Positions 9,837 to 22,119 are shown, counted from the first letter of the stretch. The stretch: 64,000 bases of DNA from Gonatopus flavifemur (GCA_018340375.1 JAFFJZ010000014.1:4092001-4156000), one strand, 5' to 3'. The notes: a model not told the origin generated them from the letters alone. Translations and numbers: made by a program.

Positions 9837-11530
9837 TGAAATGAAAATATTGATTATGTAGGAACACTAGGGTGGTCGTTAAAAATTAAATTCTTTCAGA
9901 CGCCCAAAAAAATCCTTCCTCTTGACGAAAAACTACGGGAAAAATTTTGCTTTTTGATTTTTAACAAAAATAACACGTGCCGGCGGCCAATTTAGGTTCA
10001 TTTTTCGATAAAATTATAGTTTTTTGGAATATTTGTTACATTATTCAAATTTTGATAAAAAATCATGAAAATATGCTTATAGGAAATTAAATTCTCTACA
10101 AAAGGGTTTCTTTTGTTTCTGGATGAAGTTCATATCCTTCGAGATAATCTCATTGGTAAACTTATTAACTTTATTAAATCATCTATTTTAGCACTCAAAA
10201 CTTTATTTTCCTTGAAATATGAACACTTCTATTAAAATATCTTGAATTACATATATATTTTTGATATTTTGACATGAGTAAATGATTTTTAATTGAATGA
10301 TTTTCAAATAAAATCTCTGTCGGTAAGTTATCTACAATGAATTTATAATCGATATCGATATTCTCCTAAATTATCGACACTTCTAAAAATCTATTGAATG
10401 GTAGACATTGCCCAAGCATGTTTGGTTCAATTCGTTTAATTTGTTATTACTGTACTCTTACATATTGACTTTAATGTGTTCACATGTCACTCATTTCTGT
10501 GCTCCAAGTTTAGTTTTTTATTTGTTTTGAGACATTGAAATATTTGATTGTATCGATCGCAAGAGAAACAGTGTCAAATGTAATTGCTACAGTGTAAGAT
10601 TCATCTGCATTTGTGAGGTTATACATGAAAGTAAAGCTCAAGAATTTGATCAGAATCCACTGATACTCTGTTACGAAAATTAATTATCAAATTTCAATAT
10701 TTTTTTCTGTGGAATAAGTATTATTCATCTTTTTTTAAAATTAACATGGCAATGCAAGACGAAGAAGAAAATATAGTTTCAATTGGGGATACTCATTCTC
10801 AGATCGATGGAAATCAATTACCACACAAGTTCTACAATTTTCATTTCATAATCTTCGAGTATTAAACCATAATTTACGTGATTAAATATTTATATTTATA
10901 TGTGTATGCTATTCAAATTGCAATCAATTGAGCATGAGTGATAAATGATTCACAAAACTTAAGATTATCCCTACACCGAGAAAAGAAAGTTGTCAAATTT
11001 ATCTCTTGTCAAGTAAATATATGCACGATTTAGAAATATAATTCGAGCTACTGCAATTTTAGTGGATTTTACCGCAGGGAAAGTGATATGCACATCAGCT
11101 ATAGTATATTTCACATCAGCTGTGGTATAATTAACATTCGTTGTTGAGGTATCAACTGAAATTGTGGTTACTTCCACTATATTCTAAATCATCCATATAT
11201 TTACTCAATAAGATGTGAATTTCACAAGTTTTTTTCTCAGTGTACAGCCATCATTCATTCTTTGAAAGTGTGTATTAATTTCCATGCTTAAGTCTACTTT
11301 CTATTGGTTTTTATTAGTTCCATTGGGGAAACATTACTGGACAAAAATGATTAATTGAAAAACAATATTGTTTTGTCATAAGGTATATGAAAATATATTA
11401 GAATGTATTGTGAATTTCCAGTGAGGATGTCCATTGCAAACCAAATTCTGTTTGAATAATCTGTATGGATCCCCAAGGTTGTAGATCATTTTCCTGGGGG
11501 CATTAAGAACAACAAGAATTTCAAAATAGT
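9837..11530. other. No gene recognised
   Basis: About 1.7 kb of very AT-rich sequence. At 9868 a phrase TAGGGTGGTCGTTAAAAA resembles the start of a DNA transposon, but I found no matching inverse end. No domain-bearing frame. Confidence 0.55.
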
Positions 11531-11702
11531 ACATTACGATACGAGTGCGCAGAGTATTGTATACGTGCAAAATATCGCAAAAACGTGTGCACGAGTATCG
11601 TATACTCTTTTTCTTCCCTCCGGGCAGAAAGTGGCAACTCCCTGCCCGCTGGCCAAAACGAAGTTCCCACTTTCTGGTTCCGTCGGGGAGGAAAATACTA
11701 TA
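11531..11702. mobile_element. Two adjacent small hairpin MITEs
   Basis: Hairpin one: ACGATACGAGTGCGCA near 11536 is inverse-matched by GTGCACGAGTATCGTAT near 11588-11604. Hairpin two: CTTCCCTCCGGGCAGAAAGT (about 11614-11633) is inverse-matched by the CCACTTTCTGG...GGGGAGG block ending near 11690. Both are short foldbacks without coding capacity and are flanked by AGTAT-like sequence. Confidence 0.6.
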
Positions 11703-11821
11703 CACACCTCGGACAGTAAAAAAGAAAGGCTAAGATCACATGTTTGTCGACCTCGGCTTCGCCTCGGCCGACAAATACATGTGATCTTAGCCATTTCTTA
11801 TTTTACTGTCCTAGGTGTGTA
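11702..11821. mobile_element. 120-bp near-perfect palindrome
   Basis: The left half begins ACACACCTCGGACAGTAAAA and contains GGCTAAGATCACATGTTTGT; the right half is its inverse, ending TTACTGTCCTAGGTGTGT. The centre lies near 11761 around CTCGGCTTCGCCTCGG. Almost every base pairs, so it would fold as one long hairpin. MITE-like. Confidence 0.8.
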
Positions 11822-11852
11822 AAATACTATTCCCTGACAAGGTGCGCGAACT

Positions 11853-11930
11853 TCGGTTTTCCAAGCCTGTGTTGCGTGCGCAGAGTGAGTGATTCCCACA
11901 CGGCAGTCGGACCAGTGCGGGAAAGCAATG
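11853..11930 (+). repeat. Partial copy of the 12.5-kb MITE arm
   Basis: CGGTTTTCCAAGCCTGTGTT and the following GCGTGCGCAGAGTGAGTGATTC match the arm of the palindrome at 12502-12707, followed by the loop segment of that palindrome in inverse orientation. Confidence 0.75.
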
Positions 11931-12266
11931 AGCGTGCAGTAAAGTAACTTTACCGCACGTGGAGAGAACCACTTCGCTATTTTTGTTTGAGCAAACAGAC
12001 AGGTTTTGAAGAAGATATGCGATGGGCCTATGCAAATGTACAATCTGTCACTTTTCCAATATCGCTCCCAGGCACACTCCAAATTCTCATGTGTCCTAAT
12101 TTACGTAGCCGTGAAACATGTGATGATTCCCTAGCTGTTTCTGAAGCAGATAATAATAGCGATTTCAACGCTGCAGGAGAGCATCATCTTTCAACTCAGG
12201 ATGAGTTAAAATGATTGTGTGAGGGATTTGGAGCTCTCAAAAGAGGCAGCGGAGTTGTTGTAGGAA

Positions 12267-12410
12267 TAGTATATTGTTCATCAAGGGGGGAAAGTTGGAA
12301 ATTCCCGGCGAGTGTGAAGTTCGTCTCCCCAAGCCAAAGGCGAGGGAAACAATCACTCGAGTGAAAATTTCCCACTTCTCCCCGAGGTGAACATACTATT
12401 TTTTCCCACA
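12267..12410. mobile_element. MITE-like foldback, about 140 bp
   Basis: AATAGTATATTGTTCATC...GGGGGGAAAGTTGG at the left is inverse-matched by CCCACTTCTCCCC...GTGAACATACTATT at the right. It belongs to the same neighbourhood of AGTAT-bordered hairpins. Confidence 0.6.
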
Positions 12411-12501
12411 ACTACAAGGAAAGTGCGGATTATCTGTTTCATTGCATATAAAATATTCATATGCATATTTGAAGGCGAAAATAAAGTTTGTATTTTCCTC
12501 C

Positions 12502-12707
12502 TGTGTGAGTGGGCAGAGAGTATTTTTCCCAACTGCGTGTGCAAGATTCGGTTTTCCAAGCCTGTGTTGCGTGCGTAAAGTGAGTGATTCCCGCACTGGT
12601 CCGACTGCCGTGTGGGAATCACTCACTTTACGTACGCAACACAGGCTTGGAAAACCGAATTTTGCACATGCTGTTAGGAAAACGTTATTTTCCACTCATG
12701 TACACAT
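12502..12707. mobile_element. MITE palindrome, about 206 bp
   Basis: The arms run from GAGTGGGCAGAGAGTATTTT at the left to the inverse ending AACGTTATTTTCCACTC at the right. The inner 116 bp (about 12546-12661) is almost perfectly self-complementary, from CGGTTTTCCAAGCCTGTG through a loop with CTGGTCCGACTGCC to CACAGGCTTGGAAAACCG. No coding capacity. Confidence 0.8.
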
Positions 12708-12989
12708 CATGTAAAGTGAAGAGAAACGAAACACAATGTGTACAAAGGTGATGTGGTCTTTCAGGAGGACCAAGAAACCACCCAGTTCAAACCATTCAAG
12801 GGGAAATTTGACTGCAAGTTATTTTTCTGTTCCTTTTTGTTTTTTGGAATCAGTAGTGAGGATTACATTTTTTCAATCAGACTGACCAAAAACTACTGCC
12901 AGCTCTGAATGTATTGGTATGTATGTTATGATTCGGGCGATGATGATGACGTGAGCATTGTTTTTTTATCAATGGCTATTTTTTATACG

Positions 12990-13120
12990 ATATTGATACA
13001 ATACAGAGACGATATCGAGACCGAACCGAAACGAGACGATAACATCTTTTCCTTTTTTTGACGAGACCGAGACGAGAGTTGCACCGATCTCGTCTTGTCT
13101 CGTCTCGTGCGAAGCCCTAC
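12990..13120. mobile_element. hAT-like terminal fragment rich in GAGACGAGAC
   Basis: Read inward from 13118 on the minus strand the end is TAGGGCTTCGCACGAGACG followed by repeated GAGACGAGAC-type motifs. That resembles the termini of some hAT non-autonomous elements. The opposite end and a target duplication were not found, so this is a partial element at best. Confidence 0.4.
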
Positions 13121-13262
13121 TCACGAATTTGTAGAGTAGTTCAATTCAGAATTGTTTTCTCCTTGTTTCATTCATCGAATAATGGCCTCACAATAAAAAG
13201 GAATGAAATAAAAATTATAATTGTTTCAACGGTAATTCGGGATACTTTATTTCCGTGTTTGA

Positions 13263-15215
13263 TCAAATTCGTTGTTTGAGCCATCTTCTGCTCCCCCTGA
13301 ATCCACACCTCCGCCATTCATTCCCACTTCTTCCATACAGTTCACCAATAGCTGTTTCGCTCAATTCATCAAAGGCCGCTTTTTTTCCCTGTCGCTGTTT
13401 CCTCAAGCTCACAATATACGGACCCGGACTGATCAAAAGAGAGTGCATTACGTCCTCATTTGTCAATACCCTATTACATTTCCTCGAATTCCTATCATGG
13501 AACCTCTTGAAATCCTTATTTCTGGATTCCTGAGCTCCTCCAGATAGAAATGGGATAAAAAAATAATAAAATAAAAATAATAAAAATAAAAATTCCAATG
13601 GGAATCACGAAAGATCCAATAATCTTTGCACCATGGATGAGGATTCTATGCAATGATGCTGGCATGTAGTGCCACTTATATATTTGCACATACCTGTGGG
13701 CTACCTGAGGGAAGCCATAACTTGGAGAATCACATAAAATGATTCCAACAATTGTTCATCAAATTCCGTAATTTTGGATACGGTCAAATAATTCCGGAAG
13801 AACGTTGGGGCAGTATCCCCATCATTCGTAGAACCTGCCCTTGTTCAGGAACATCAACCAATAGACCCAGTTCATCTCTCATTTCCCTTTGAATCCGTTT
13901 CTGCGTCTCTTCAGTTATGGATTTCTCATCTTCCGTTTTGTATATCCATTTTTTTATTTTTAATCTATAAAAGATGTGCAGCACAACTTCCATCAGCCTG
14001 ATCCAAGCAGCAAGCGTAGATGATCCATATTGAAATGCAAGGACATTTTCGAGTGTTACGAGTTTTTACGAGTGAAAGATTATTCATGCCCTTCGGAGAA
14101 CAACCGCAAATCGTGCATACACTAGCGGATGTTGTTCGGGTTATCGCCTGGCACACCTTCCCATCCAACATGGTACAGATCATATCATACTTCACTGTAT
14201 ATACAATTTCCCCAACCCTAATCTCGTCACTCACGAGTGTTTTCATTCCCTCCTGTACAAACTCAATACTATTTACAATCTTCACATGAGTTTTCTTTCG
14301 AAAGAAAAACTCATAGGCCTGCAATGTCTCGTTGATGAAAGGGCAGGATTTTGCCACAGAATCATTCCCGATGCGGTTTGCAGAAACAGGGGCACAGTCG
14401 ACATCATAAACACACTCTTATCGGACATTGTACTAGAATTATCAAACTTTCGTTCATATGTATTCATCCCAGCTGTTCCATCACAGTCCCATTTGAATGT
14501 TGATATCAATGCCGTCTGTTCCGTATCTGAGAGGTTTGCATTTACATCTACGGATGTTATCAGTCTTGATACCGTGTGGGATAACAGATTCTGCAATGGT
14601 ACAGAACTACCATTCTCAATTGTATCAACGTTTACAGGGCAACATTTACGCTTTGCCGCGGTCACATCTTTATACGAGAGGAACATATTTGCATTCTCCT
14701 CCCTGTATTTGTTCCTAATAAGATCGTATTGGGCTTCCATAAGTTTCGCATCAATCATTAGTGCCAAAGCTTCATCCACCGTAAAAGCAAGTGTACATAA
14801 ATTATCACGATTGTGTCCTTGTTCTTCTTCTTTTCCTTCTCCTTCTATCACATGCACATGATTCTCAGGGTGAAGATTCTCCATCAATTGACTGATCCTT
14901 CGTTTCTTTGTTCTTGAGGAACAATCCACAAAGGGCCTCAGACTTACGTGTTGACACACTTGCTATTACAAAATTATCTGTCAGCCAAAGTTCATGCTCT
15001 TTCAAGAATCTTTCCTTGTCATAGAAAGACGATTCCAATTTTTTTACGCAATTCGGGATGAAATATTCAATCAATTCACTCCGAGCAGTATCTGTCATAT
15101 CATCTTTCATGTTGTAGGTTCCTTTCAGATATTTAAAGAGTGGATCAATATCTTTGCCGTTGGGACTTGATAATTCGTGTGCTAAATCCAACTTTCTCAC
15201 AGTTATACTATTCAT
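13263..15215 (-). pseudogene. Transib transposase, copy 1 (RAG1-related, frameshifted)
   Basis: Near full-length Transib transposase in pieces; Transib enzymes are the transposon relatives of vertebrate RAG1. Reading leftward from 15215: MNSITVRKLDLAHEL at the N-terminus; a frameshift near 14935; STFKWDCDGTAGMN with the first catalytic Asp (14480-14482); LPL-like then ILWQNPALSSTRHCRPM; a frameshift near 14290; ICTMLDGKVCQAIT with the second Asp (14163-14165); the Cys motif CTICGCSPKGMNN; then RLKIKKW, DELGLLVDVPEQG and MPASLHRILIHG. The final block reads LSGGAQESRNKDFKRF. Family members have SEEAQE there and the first Glu is catalytic; here it is Gly (13539-13541). At least four shifts are needed to read it through. 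The short CACAATG-type terminal repeats were not located with certainty. Confidence 0.85.
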
Positions 15216-16195
15216 GACGAATAATTAATTCCTATGTTATATTCAATTTCGATGAGATATTTTTTGTTAACATCGAGAAAAATGAATCAGGAATCCGACA
15301 GAAGTTATTGATACCCGAGGAGGATCGATGGATGGCCCGCAACACTGAGATTGGAAAACGGTTCGTTTAAATTCTCAAATGAATATTGTGATTCGACGAA
15401 ACTCGTAGATTTTATACACATTCTTGACAAACCCAAGGAGTCAGAAGGAGTCCATTAATGATGAAGAGGATTCAGGGTACTTAATAGAATTCGGTTGCTG
15501 TGTTGACAATCAAAAGCAAGTGTACGGAGGCGCTTCCACAACGCGGAATCCACAAACAAAATGAGAAATTTGTTGAACTCTTCCGTCTTCTCAAAACGTC
15601 AATAACATCAGGTTATGTGGAATACCCGAAGATAGTCAAAGTCAATGTGAAGTGAGCGATAAAATATCGTGATTATCTTAGTTGATGATAGAATTGAAGC
15701 TGATTTGAAGATTTTTGAAAGTTTCCGGACTCTTTCGAATTCTTCAAATTTCATTCGACTTTTTCGCATCCGTAAACATCACGACCAGGTGTATGAACAA
15801 TTTTTAATTTCTGCGCTATTTCCTGAAATTTTATCATAATTCGTAAATTTATTCGAGCTTTTTCGTATTGCCTGGGATTTGTTTGGGGGGGGGGGGGGTG
15901 TGAATTCTTTTACACCCTGTCTTCGACATTCTGAAAGGAGAAACGAAATTCCGCAAGTTCCTCTTTTCCTTGTGAATTATCGAAAAGTCTCCTTGAACTG
16001 TTCTGAACAAATCGTACGCATTTCATAAAATTCTAAACTTCATTTACGAATTTAACCGAATCATTTTCCAATTTTAGTGCTGAATTTCTGGGTCATTCAT
16101 CGACTCTTCTCCTGTATCAGTAATTTTTATATGAACAAAAAATGTCTGATACACATTGAAAATCACATAGGGTTGACTTAATGATGATGGATGGA
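15216..16195. other. Spacer between two divergent Transib copies
   Basis: About 1 kb with no recognisable gene. It contains a G13 run near 15886-15898. Transib terminal repeats could be expected here for both copies, but I could not identify them. Confidence 0.5.
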
Positions 16196-17560
16196 ATAAT
16201 AGTGCAAAAGTTGGATTTGGAAAACGCTTGATTAGACTCCAACAGTGAGAATGTTAATCCACTCCCAAGATACCTGGAAGAAACCCATAAGATGACATGA
16301 TATTATGGATATTGCTCACAGTGAATTTACATAATTGGAGAAATATTTCATACCAAATATCGTAACAAAATTGAAACCCCCCTTCTGTAATAATCAAAGA
16401 TTCTTGATGAAGCATAAAATTTGGTTGAGAGATAATTTTGTAATAGTGAGAGTATCAACACCTAAGTCACGACCCTTCGAGAATTCTTCATCAAAAACAA
16501 AAGTACGAAGAATCAATCAGTTGACAGAAGATCTTTACCCTCGTAATCATGTCTATATTATAAAAGAACAAGAATATAGAAAGAAACGCGATAATTCATA
16601 TGGACTTGCTTTTAAGAGGGATAAAACTTTAGCGCTACTCACAGATGGAGAACTCACGGAAGCCTAATACGGGTTTATAAGGAACACATGGAAAAAAATA
16701 TGCAGGTATTTTCTTCCCTTACACTGCGAAAAGCTTCACTCGAATTGGGTCCGTCTTCTGTTGAAAATTCATTAAAATTCTGCTTTTTCCATTGTGTTGG
16801 CGATCATTTATCGTGCGTAGTTTACGCCAAAGACAGGTCACTTTTATGGCTGCGTTTTAGATTCAGTCATAATATGATCTGAATTTGATATGGTTTTTTT
16901 CAACGTGTATGAAGATGTCATCGCAACAAGGGCATAATTTGAGGGTCAGTTCTAACAAAAAGATTAGTTTTAATAAAAAAAGTGATAACGGTGAGTATAA
17001 TGGCACATTTCCTGTATAATTTATATATAACCTGCATTGAATTATATGTAAATTATAAATAAATTCGAAACCTTCACCACTCAAGTTGCTCTTTTTCCTT
17101 TCTAGAAATTGAATATTCGATCTTCCGAGCGGTTCACAATTTTTCTTAGATTATGCCGTGCGTTACTGCTATCGTTTGGACGTTGACATAGGTTTAGACG
17201 GTAGTTCTGTACCACTGCAGGATGTTTTAACCCACATGGTCTCGAGATTGATGACATACGTGAATATAATTGCGTTACTATGCAATACACATGAAAAATT
17301 ATTAACATTGATGCTAAAATGAGGCTCTAATGAGACAGCTGGAATGAACATCTATTGACACGAACTTCATGATTTCTGTACCATTGACGGTAAGAGTGTT
17401 TTCATGCCTCTATCTCTTCATTTTTAAAAGGAGCATCAAAAATGATTTTGTGGCAAAATCCTATCCTTTCGTTAATGAGATATTGGAAGGCTCTGAATGT
17501 TTCTCATCAAGAACAAACGTATGAGAAAATCGTGGACACTACATGGGAAGAAATTCATGA
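16196..17560 (+). pseudogene. Transib transposase, copy 2 (5' half, strongly decayed)
   Basis: Second copy in opposite orientation. VQKLDLEN near 16205 matches the N-terminus of copy 1. A clean stretch at 16335-16667 reads EKYFIPNIVTKLKPPFCNNQ through VSTPKSRPFENSSSKTKVRR, parallel to copy 1 and confirming where copy 1 is frameshifted. Homology resumes near 17185 with DGSSVPLQDVLTHMVSRLM, then a NETAGMN remnant in which the first catalytic Asp is gone, GKSVFMPLS, and MILWQNPILSLMRYWKAL (from 17442). About 350-400 bp (roughly 16745-17130) interrupts the alignment. The C-terminal half is absent. Confidence 0.7.
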
Positions 17561-17689
17561 TCACATTTACTATGTGATTATTGTGATGACGGAATACATT
17601 TACTTCCCAATCGAATTCACTGCAAAATATTGTAAATTTGATCATGCCTGTATTCTCTTGTCATGGTCAATTGGCTTGAGAGTTGAGTC

Positions 17690-18660
17690 TGTTGAGTTTC
17701 ATCGTTTGTACCCCAAAAGTTTGGAAATTATAAGGTCCTGAAGATCGAAAAATCATATTTCCAATATTATGAAAAATCATACTGGTTTTGCATGTAATCG
17801 GGGCAACATCCCTGTCATGGAAATGTAGTTCGGGGACTCATCTTGAGATTCTCTATCAGTTTCATCGTTTGTAACTCCTTAGTTTCGTGGCTATGAGTTC
17901 TGAAAGATCGGAGAATCATGTTTCCAATATCCTAAAAAAATCATACTGAATTGCCATTGAGTGAGGCAACACTTCAATCATGAAGATACAGTTCAGAGGT
18001 CTTAACTTGATCCCTATAGGATTCATCGTTTGCACCTCCTCAGTTTGGAAGCTATAAGGCCTCGTAGATCGGGAAATCATATTTGTGATATTTTATAAAA
18101 TCATACTCAACTGCCCCTTACTTGGGCAACCCTGGTATCATGAGAATAAAGATCGAGGGGCATATCTCAAGAATCCTCATCAGTTCCATGGTTTCTACCT
18201 CCTCAGTTTGGAAGCTATGAGGTCTCAAAGATGGAAAAATCATACTTGATTGCCCCTTACTTGGGCGACCCTGCTATCATGGAAATATAGGTTAGGGGAC
18301 TCATCTCAAGATTTCCTATCACTTTCATCGTTTGTCATTCCTCAGTTTGGGAGCTGTAGGGTCTCAAAGATCGAAAAATCATATATCCATTCTTGCAAAA
18401 AATCATACTGAATCGTCCTAGACTGAGGAACCTCTTAAATGGTGAAAATATAGTTCAGGAGACATATCTCAAGATTTCCTATCAGTTTCATCGTTCGTAC
18501 CTCCTTAGTTTCGGAGCCACAAGGTCTCAAATATCGAAAAATCTATTTCCAATATTCTAAACAATCATACTGAATTGCCCCTGACTGAGGCAACTCCCCT
18601 ATCATGGAAATATAGTTCGGAGGACTCATCTGGAGATCCCCTACCATGTCCATCGCATTT
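17690..18660. repeat. 162-bp tandem repeat array, about 6 copies
   Basis: TTTCATCGTTTG-type anchors begin near 17697, 17860, 18021, 18184, 18323, 18486 and 18645. The period is about 162 bp, with one 139-bp unit carrying a deletion. Each unit contains CTCCTTAGTTTGGAAGCTAT, GATCGAAAAATCAT and a GAGGCAAC block. Copies are clearly diverged. Confidence 0.85.
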
Positions 18661-19700
18661 CGGTGATTTCAAGATGATAATCTTGTACTCATCAACTCGT
18701 CCATGACACCGTATTTTCTACGTCCCATATATCTTCCAATAATCGCATACTATGAATTAAATACGGAATTCCGGCTAGACAGATCGATTCGAAATTCAAT
18801 TAGCTCCAATTGAAAAAAAAACACTCCGATATCTTGAAAATTAGAGCCTGCAGCCTAATTTGTCCGGCCCCTGTTTTTTGCCCCACTATGCGATGGGCGG
18901 TTCACTTGAACTTCATCAAGGGATGCGGTAGCGTCTCGGCGCCAAGAATATGAGAAAAAAACGACAAAAGAACATGTAAGTGGAGAAGCAGAAGTCGCGC
19001 GCTCCCTTGTATTTTCACTCCTGAACCGAGATTTAACCTCCTGAAAAAATTGTCAATGCACAATAATTCGTCACACATTCAATGTCACGAGAGAATAATT
19101 ATACCTTCAATATATAATTCGACTACACACTTCCGTTCAAGCACACTCCGAACTTGATCAGTTCACGTGATTCTGAAATATAAACGTTTTCAAAATTTCA
19201 TGCGATTGACACATCGATCCACATTCCGGTTCAGATTAATCGATTCTTCTTATCACGATATATCTCATCACTATCTGAAGGTCCAGGCACACAAATCATG
19301 TAAACGTAAGAAACCTATGCGCAGAAAACATATACGAGATCTACGCAGGCTTCCAACCCCTACATTCACGTTTACGTAGCTTGTGTATTTAGGCCTTTGA
19401 GATGAGTTTTCAATTTTCGCAATGGTATAGATGTATCTACCTCTCTTCCTCTCTTTTCGAACATCCAATAGCGTTCATTTCAGTGTAGTATGGTCTATAC
19501 ATTGTGAAAACATAAACAAATAATCTGTTGGAATAATAATAATTGTGAAAACATAAACAAATAATCGCAATGAGGCGATGTGTTGATGAGTTATTATAAT
19601 ATTAAAAAAATAATTAAGAAATGAATGAATCACAGGTAACCACATCACAGTTCACTACAGGTCATTCAGAACAAAAATCAAACACAAATAACTTGGAATT
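18661..19700. other. No gene recognised; a short direct repeat
   Basis: No domain-bearing frame. A 26-base phrase starting ATTGTGAAAACATAAACAAA occurs twice near 19500 and 19538, separated by a short (AAT)n run. Confidence 0.6.
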
Positions 19701-19705
19701 AAATA

Positions 19706-20986
19706 TATTGGGTTTGTGAATATGACTCCGCCCTTTCCTAACACATGTCGTTGTTGATATTGCTTACGTGTACTAATAGATGACAACACTTGTATTCGAC
19801 AGTACTTTTTGTCAGCTGTCAAACGCACTACGTGACATTTGGTTCGGGTTGTGAGCAAAAAGTTTTTACTTCCTTGAACATGTCGGTTTTCTTTCCGAGT
19901 AAACATCATTTGCGGGAAGTGTTGTTACACTATTTTGTCGCAGAGAAAAGTGCAGCGGAAACGTATCGTTTGCTTGTGGAGATTTATGGTGAGCATGCTC
20001 CGTCTAATACACCTTGCAAAGAATGGGTTCGACGATTTCAAAATGATGATTTCGACACTGAGGACAAAGAATATGAAAAACTACCAAGAACATTTGAAGA
20101 TGCTGATTTGGAAGCATCATTGACAGAGGATTCTTGTCAGACTAAAGCAAAACTGGCTACAGCAATGAATGTTGAACGATCAAGTGTTGCGAAGCGTTTG
20201 AAAGCAATGGGAATGGTTCAAAAACTCAATCACTGGGTTCCACATGAATTGAAAGAAAGAGACATGGAACGTCGAAAAACAATTTGTGAAATTCAGAGAC
20301 AGTAACGAAAAGGATTTTTGCGGATAGTCACAGGAGATGAAAAATGGATATACTATAAGAATCTAAAACGCCAAAAATTTTGGGTGGAGCCAGGTAAACC
20401 GAGCTCATCACAGCCAAAGAGGAATATTCACTGTGCCAAGGTTATGCTCCGCATTTGGTGAGATCAGAGAGATGTTGTATATTATGAGTTGCTCGAACCT
20501 TCTCAAACTATTAATAGAGAACTTTACCGACGTCAACTGATGCATCCAAACCGAGCCATAGGAGAAAAACGACCAGAATGGGTGAATAGGCGCAGTCAAT
20601 TAATTCTGCAACATGACAATGCCAAACCGGAGACCGCACAAGTCGTGGAGAAATATTCAGATGGACATGACTGGGGAGTACTATTCCACCCGCCATATTC
20701 GCCAGACATAGCTCTGGCGGATTACCACTTATTTCGGATGATGCAGTCAGATCTCACGGGAGAACGGTCCATTTCATACGAAATTATCAAAATTTGGCTT
20801 AATAATTGGATCAGCTCAAAAGATCAGGATTTCTTCAGGCAGAGAATACGTAAATTACCTGAAGGATGGGTGAAGGTTGTAGCTGCAGATGGAGCAGCTT
20901 TGAACGAACTGTTCTTCAGTTTTCTAAACAAGCAAATGTGTTTCATTTCAACAAAAAAGGGCGAAGTCATGTTCATAAACCCAATA
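19706..20986 (+). mobile_element. Mariner element, copy 2, with both ends
   Basis: A 1277-bp element (19708-20984) bounded by TA at 19706-19707 and 20985-20986. The left end TTGGGTTTGTGAATATGACT and the right end read inward, TTGGGTTTATGAACATGACT, match at 18 of 20 and continue as CCGCCCTTT against TCGCCCTTT. Length, TA target and terminal repeats are as expected for mariner. Confidence 0.92.
19880..20938 (+). pseudogene. Mariner transposase, copy 2 (DD34D, two stops)
   Basis: Single uninterrupted frame except for two nonsense codons. The ATG at 19880 begins MSVFFPSKHHLREVLLHYF, the expected mariner start. WVPHEL, TGDEKWI (first Asp intact), LQHDNAKPE (second Asp) and SPDIALADYHLF (third Asp) follow, and the last two Asp are separated by exactly 34 residues. 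TAA at 20303-20305 falls before RKGFLRIVTGD, and TGA near 20460 replaces the second Trp of IWWDQ. The frame does not close at the usual position after the DG..F motif and stays open to 21016. Of the three mariners here it is the least decayed in its catalytic motif. Confidence 0.92.
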
Positions 20987-21149
20987 CTTCGATACATTAC
21001 TCAGGAAAATTCATGAATGAATGCATGAATAGATGATCAAGAGGTTATTTGTAGAAAAAAAACAGAAAGTTTGAGGAGGGTATAAATAAATCTATTCAGA
21101 ACATTCAGAAAATTGGAATATACACAGGTAAGCTCTGTATGATGGATTA

Positions 21150-21660
21150 TTCATGGAATGCATGATTCCTTTGAAGGCAAAAACATAGCAGATATACCAT
21201 AATTTCTGACGGACAGTTTGCTACTGTTGATTCCTCTAACCGGAATTAGAGACAAATAATAGAAAATTATACAAGGTTCAGTCAAGAAAGATGATTCAAA
21301 TTTATAAATTCTGAGGCGAAAGCATATCGGATATATCATAATCTCTTCACGGACAGTCCGCTACTGTCCTATCCTCCTACTAGAGTCGTTGGCAGATGAT
21401 CAAATAGATCCTACGGAGTATGCTCAAGGGGAATGATTCAAATTGATTCGCAATCTTGCTATAAGTCAAAACTTAACGGATATATCATGACTCCTGAGGG
21501 AGCCAGCTACTATCAATTTTCCCGATTGCGATCGTAGACAATTGGTTGGAAAGATTATACCGAGCTTGCTTGAGAATTATTCAAGTTCATTTGCTATTTC
21601 TTGAGAGATAAAATTATAGTGGATATACCATACCCTCCATGGACAGTCCACTGACAGCCT
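21150..21660. repeat. Degenerate repeat, about 145-bp units, four copies
   Basis: GGATATACCATAA-type phrases near 21188, 21328, 21477 and 21619 are each followed by GGACAGTCCGCTACTGT or a variant of it. Spacing is 140-149 bp. The GATATAYCATA core recurs in the 22-23 kb and 33-34 kb repeats. Confidence 0.6.
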
Positions 21661-22119
21661 GCTCAGAGAGAAGCGAATGAATGAAACATTGTGCTCGCCG
21701 CAAACCCTGATCGACAATGACTACACTTAAGCTTGATTGAAGCGACTAGAGATGTTGCTCATTCCAAAATAACCGTTCCAAATCTTTTCCATCTTACTTC
21801 AGAGAGAAAACCATGAAGAGATGTCTAGTAAGGAAAGGTACGTTTAATATAATTTTATTGTCTTTGTAGTTTTGATGAAGAGTATTACCTAATGGAACAG
21901 TCCATTGAATCTAACCGAATCTGATTGAGGATCAAACATCAACTACATGGACTACAACAACAACAACATGAAGTAGGTTCCTTTGACGAAGACTGTTATC
22001 GGATTCTTGGAATATTGATATAAATGGAATTGATAGTATTGGTAGTGTGGGATGTTGAATATTGTCAAATACGTTTAACAATAAGAAGTTCCGTTTCTTA
22101 CTTTTACTTTGCTAAAAGT

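Noticed and set aside
9868..9990. TAGGGTGGTCG as the left end of a separate DNA transposon
   Set aside because: No inverse partner or target duplication found within several kb.
14286..14861. 191-codon plus-strand frame across the Transib gene
   Set aside because: It is the antisense shadow of the minus-strand transposase, which carries all the family motifs.
15880..15905. G13 run as a regulatory quadruplex
   Set aside because: A single homopolymer run in decayed spacer; no other G-tracts nearby.
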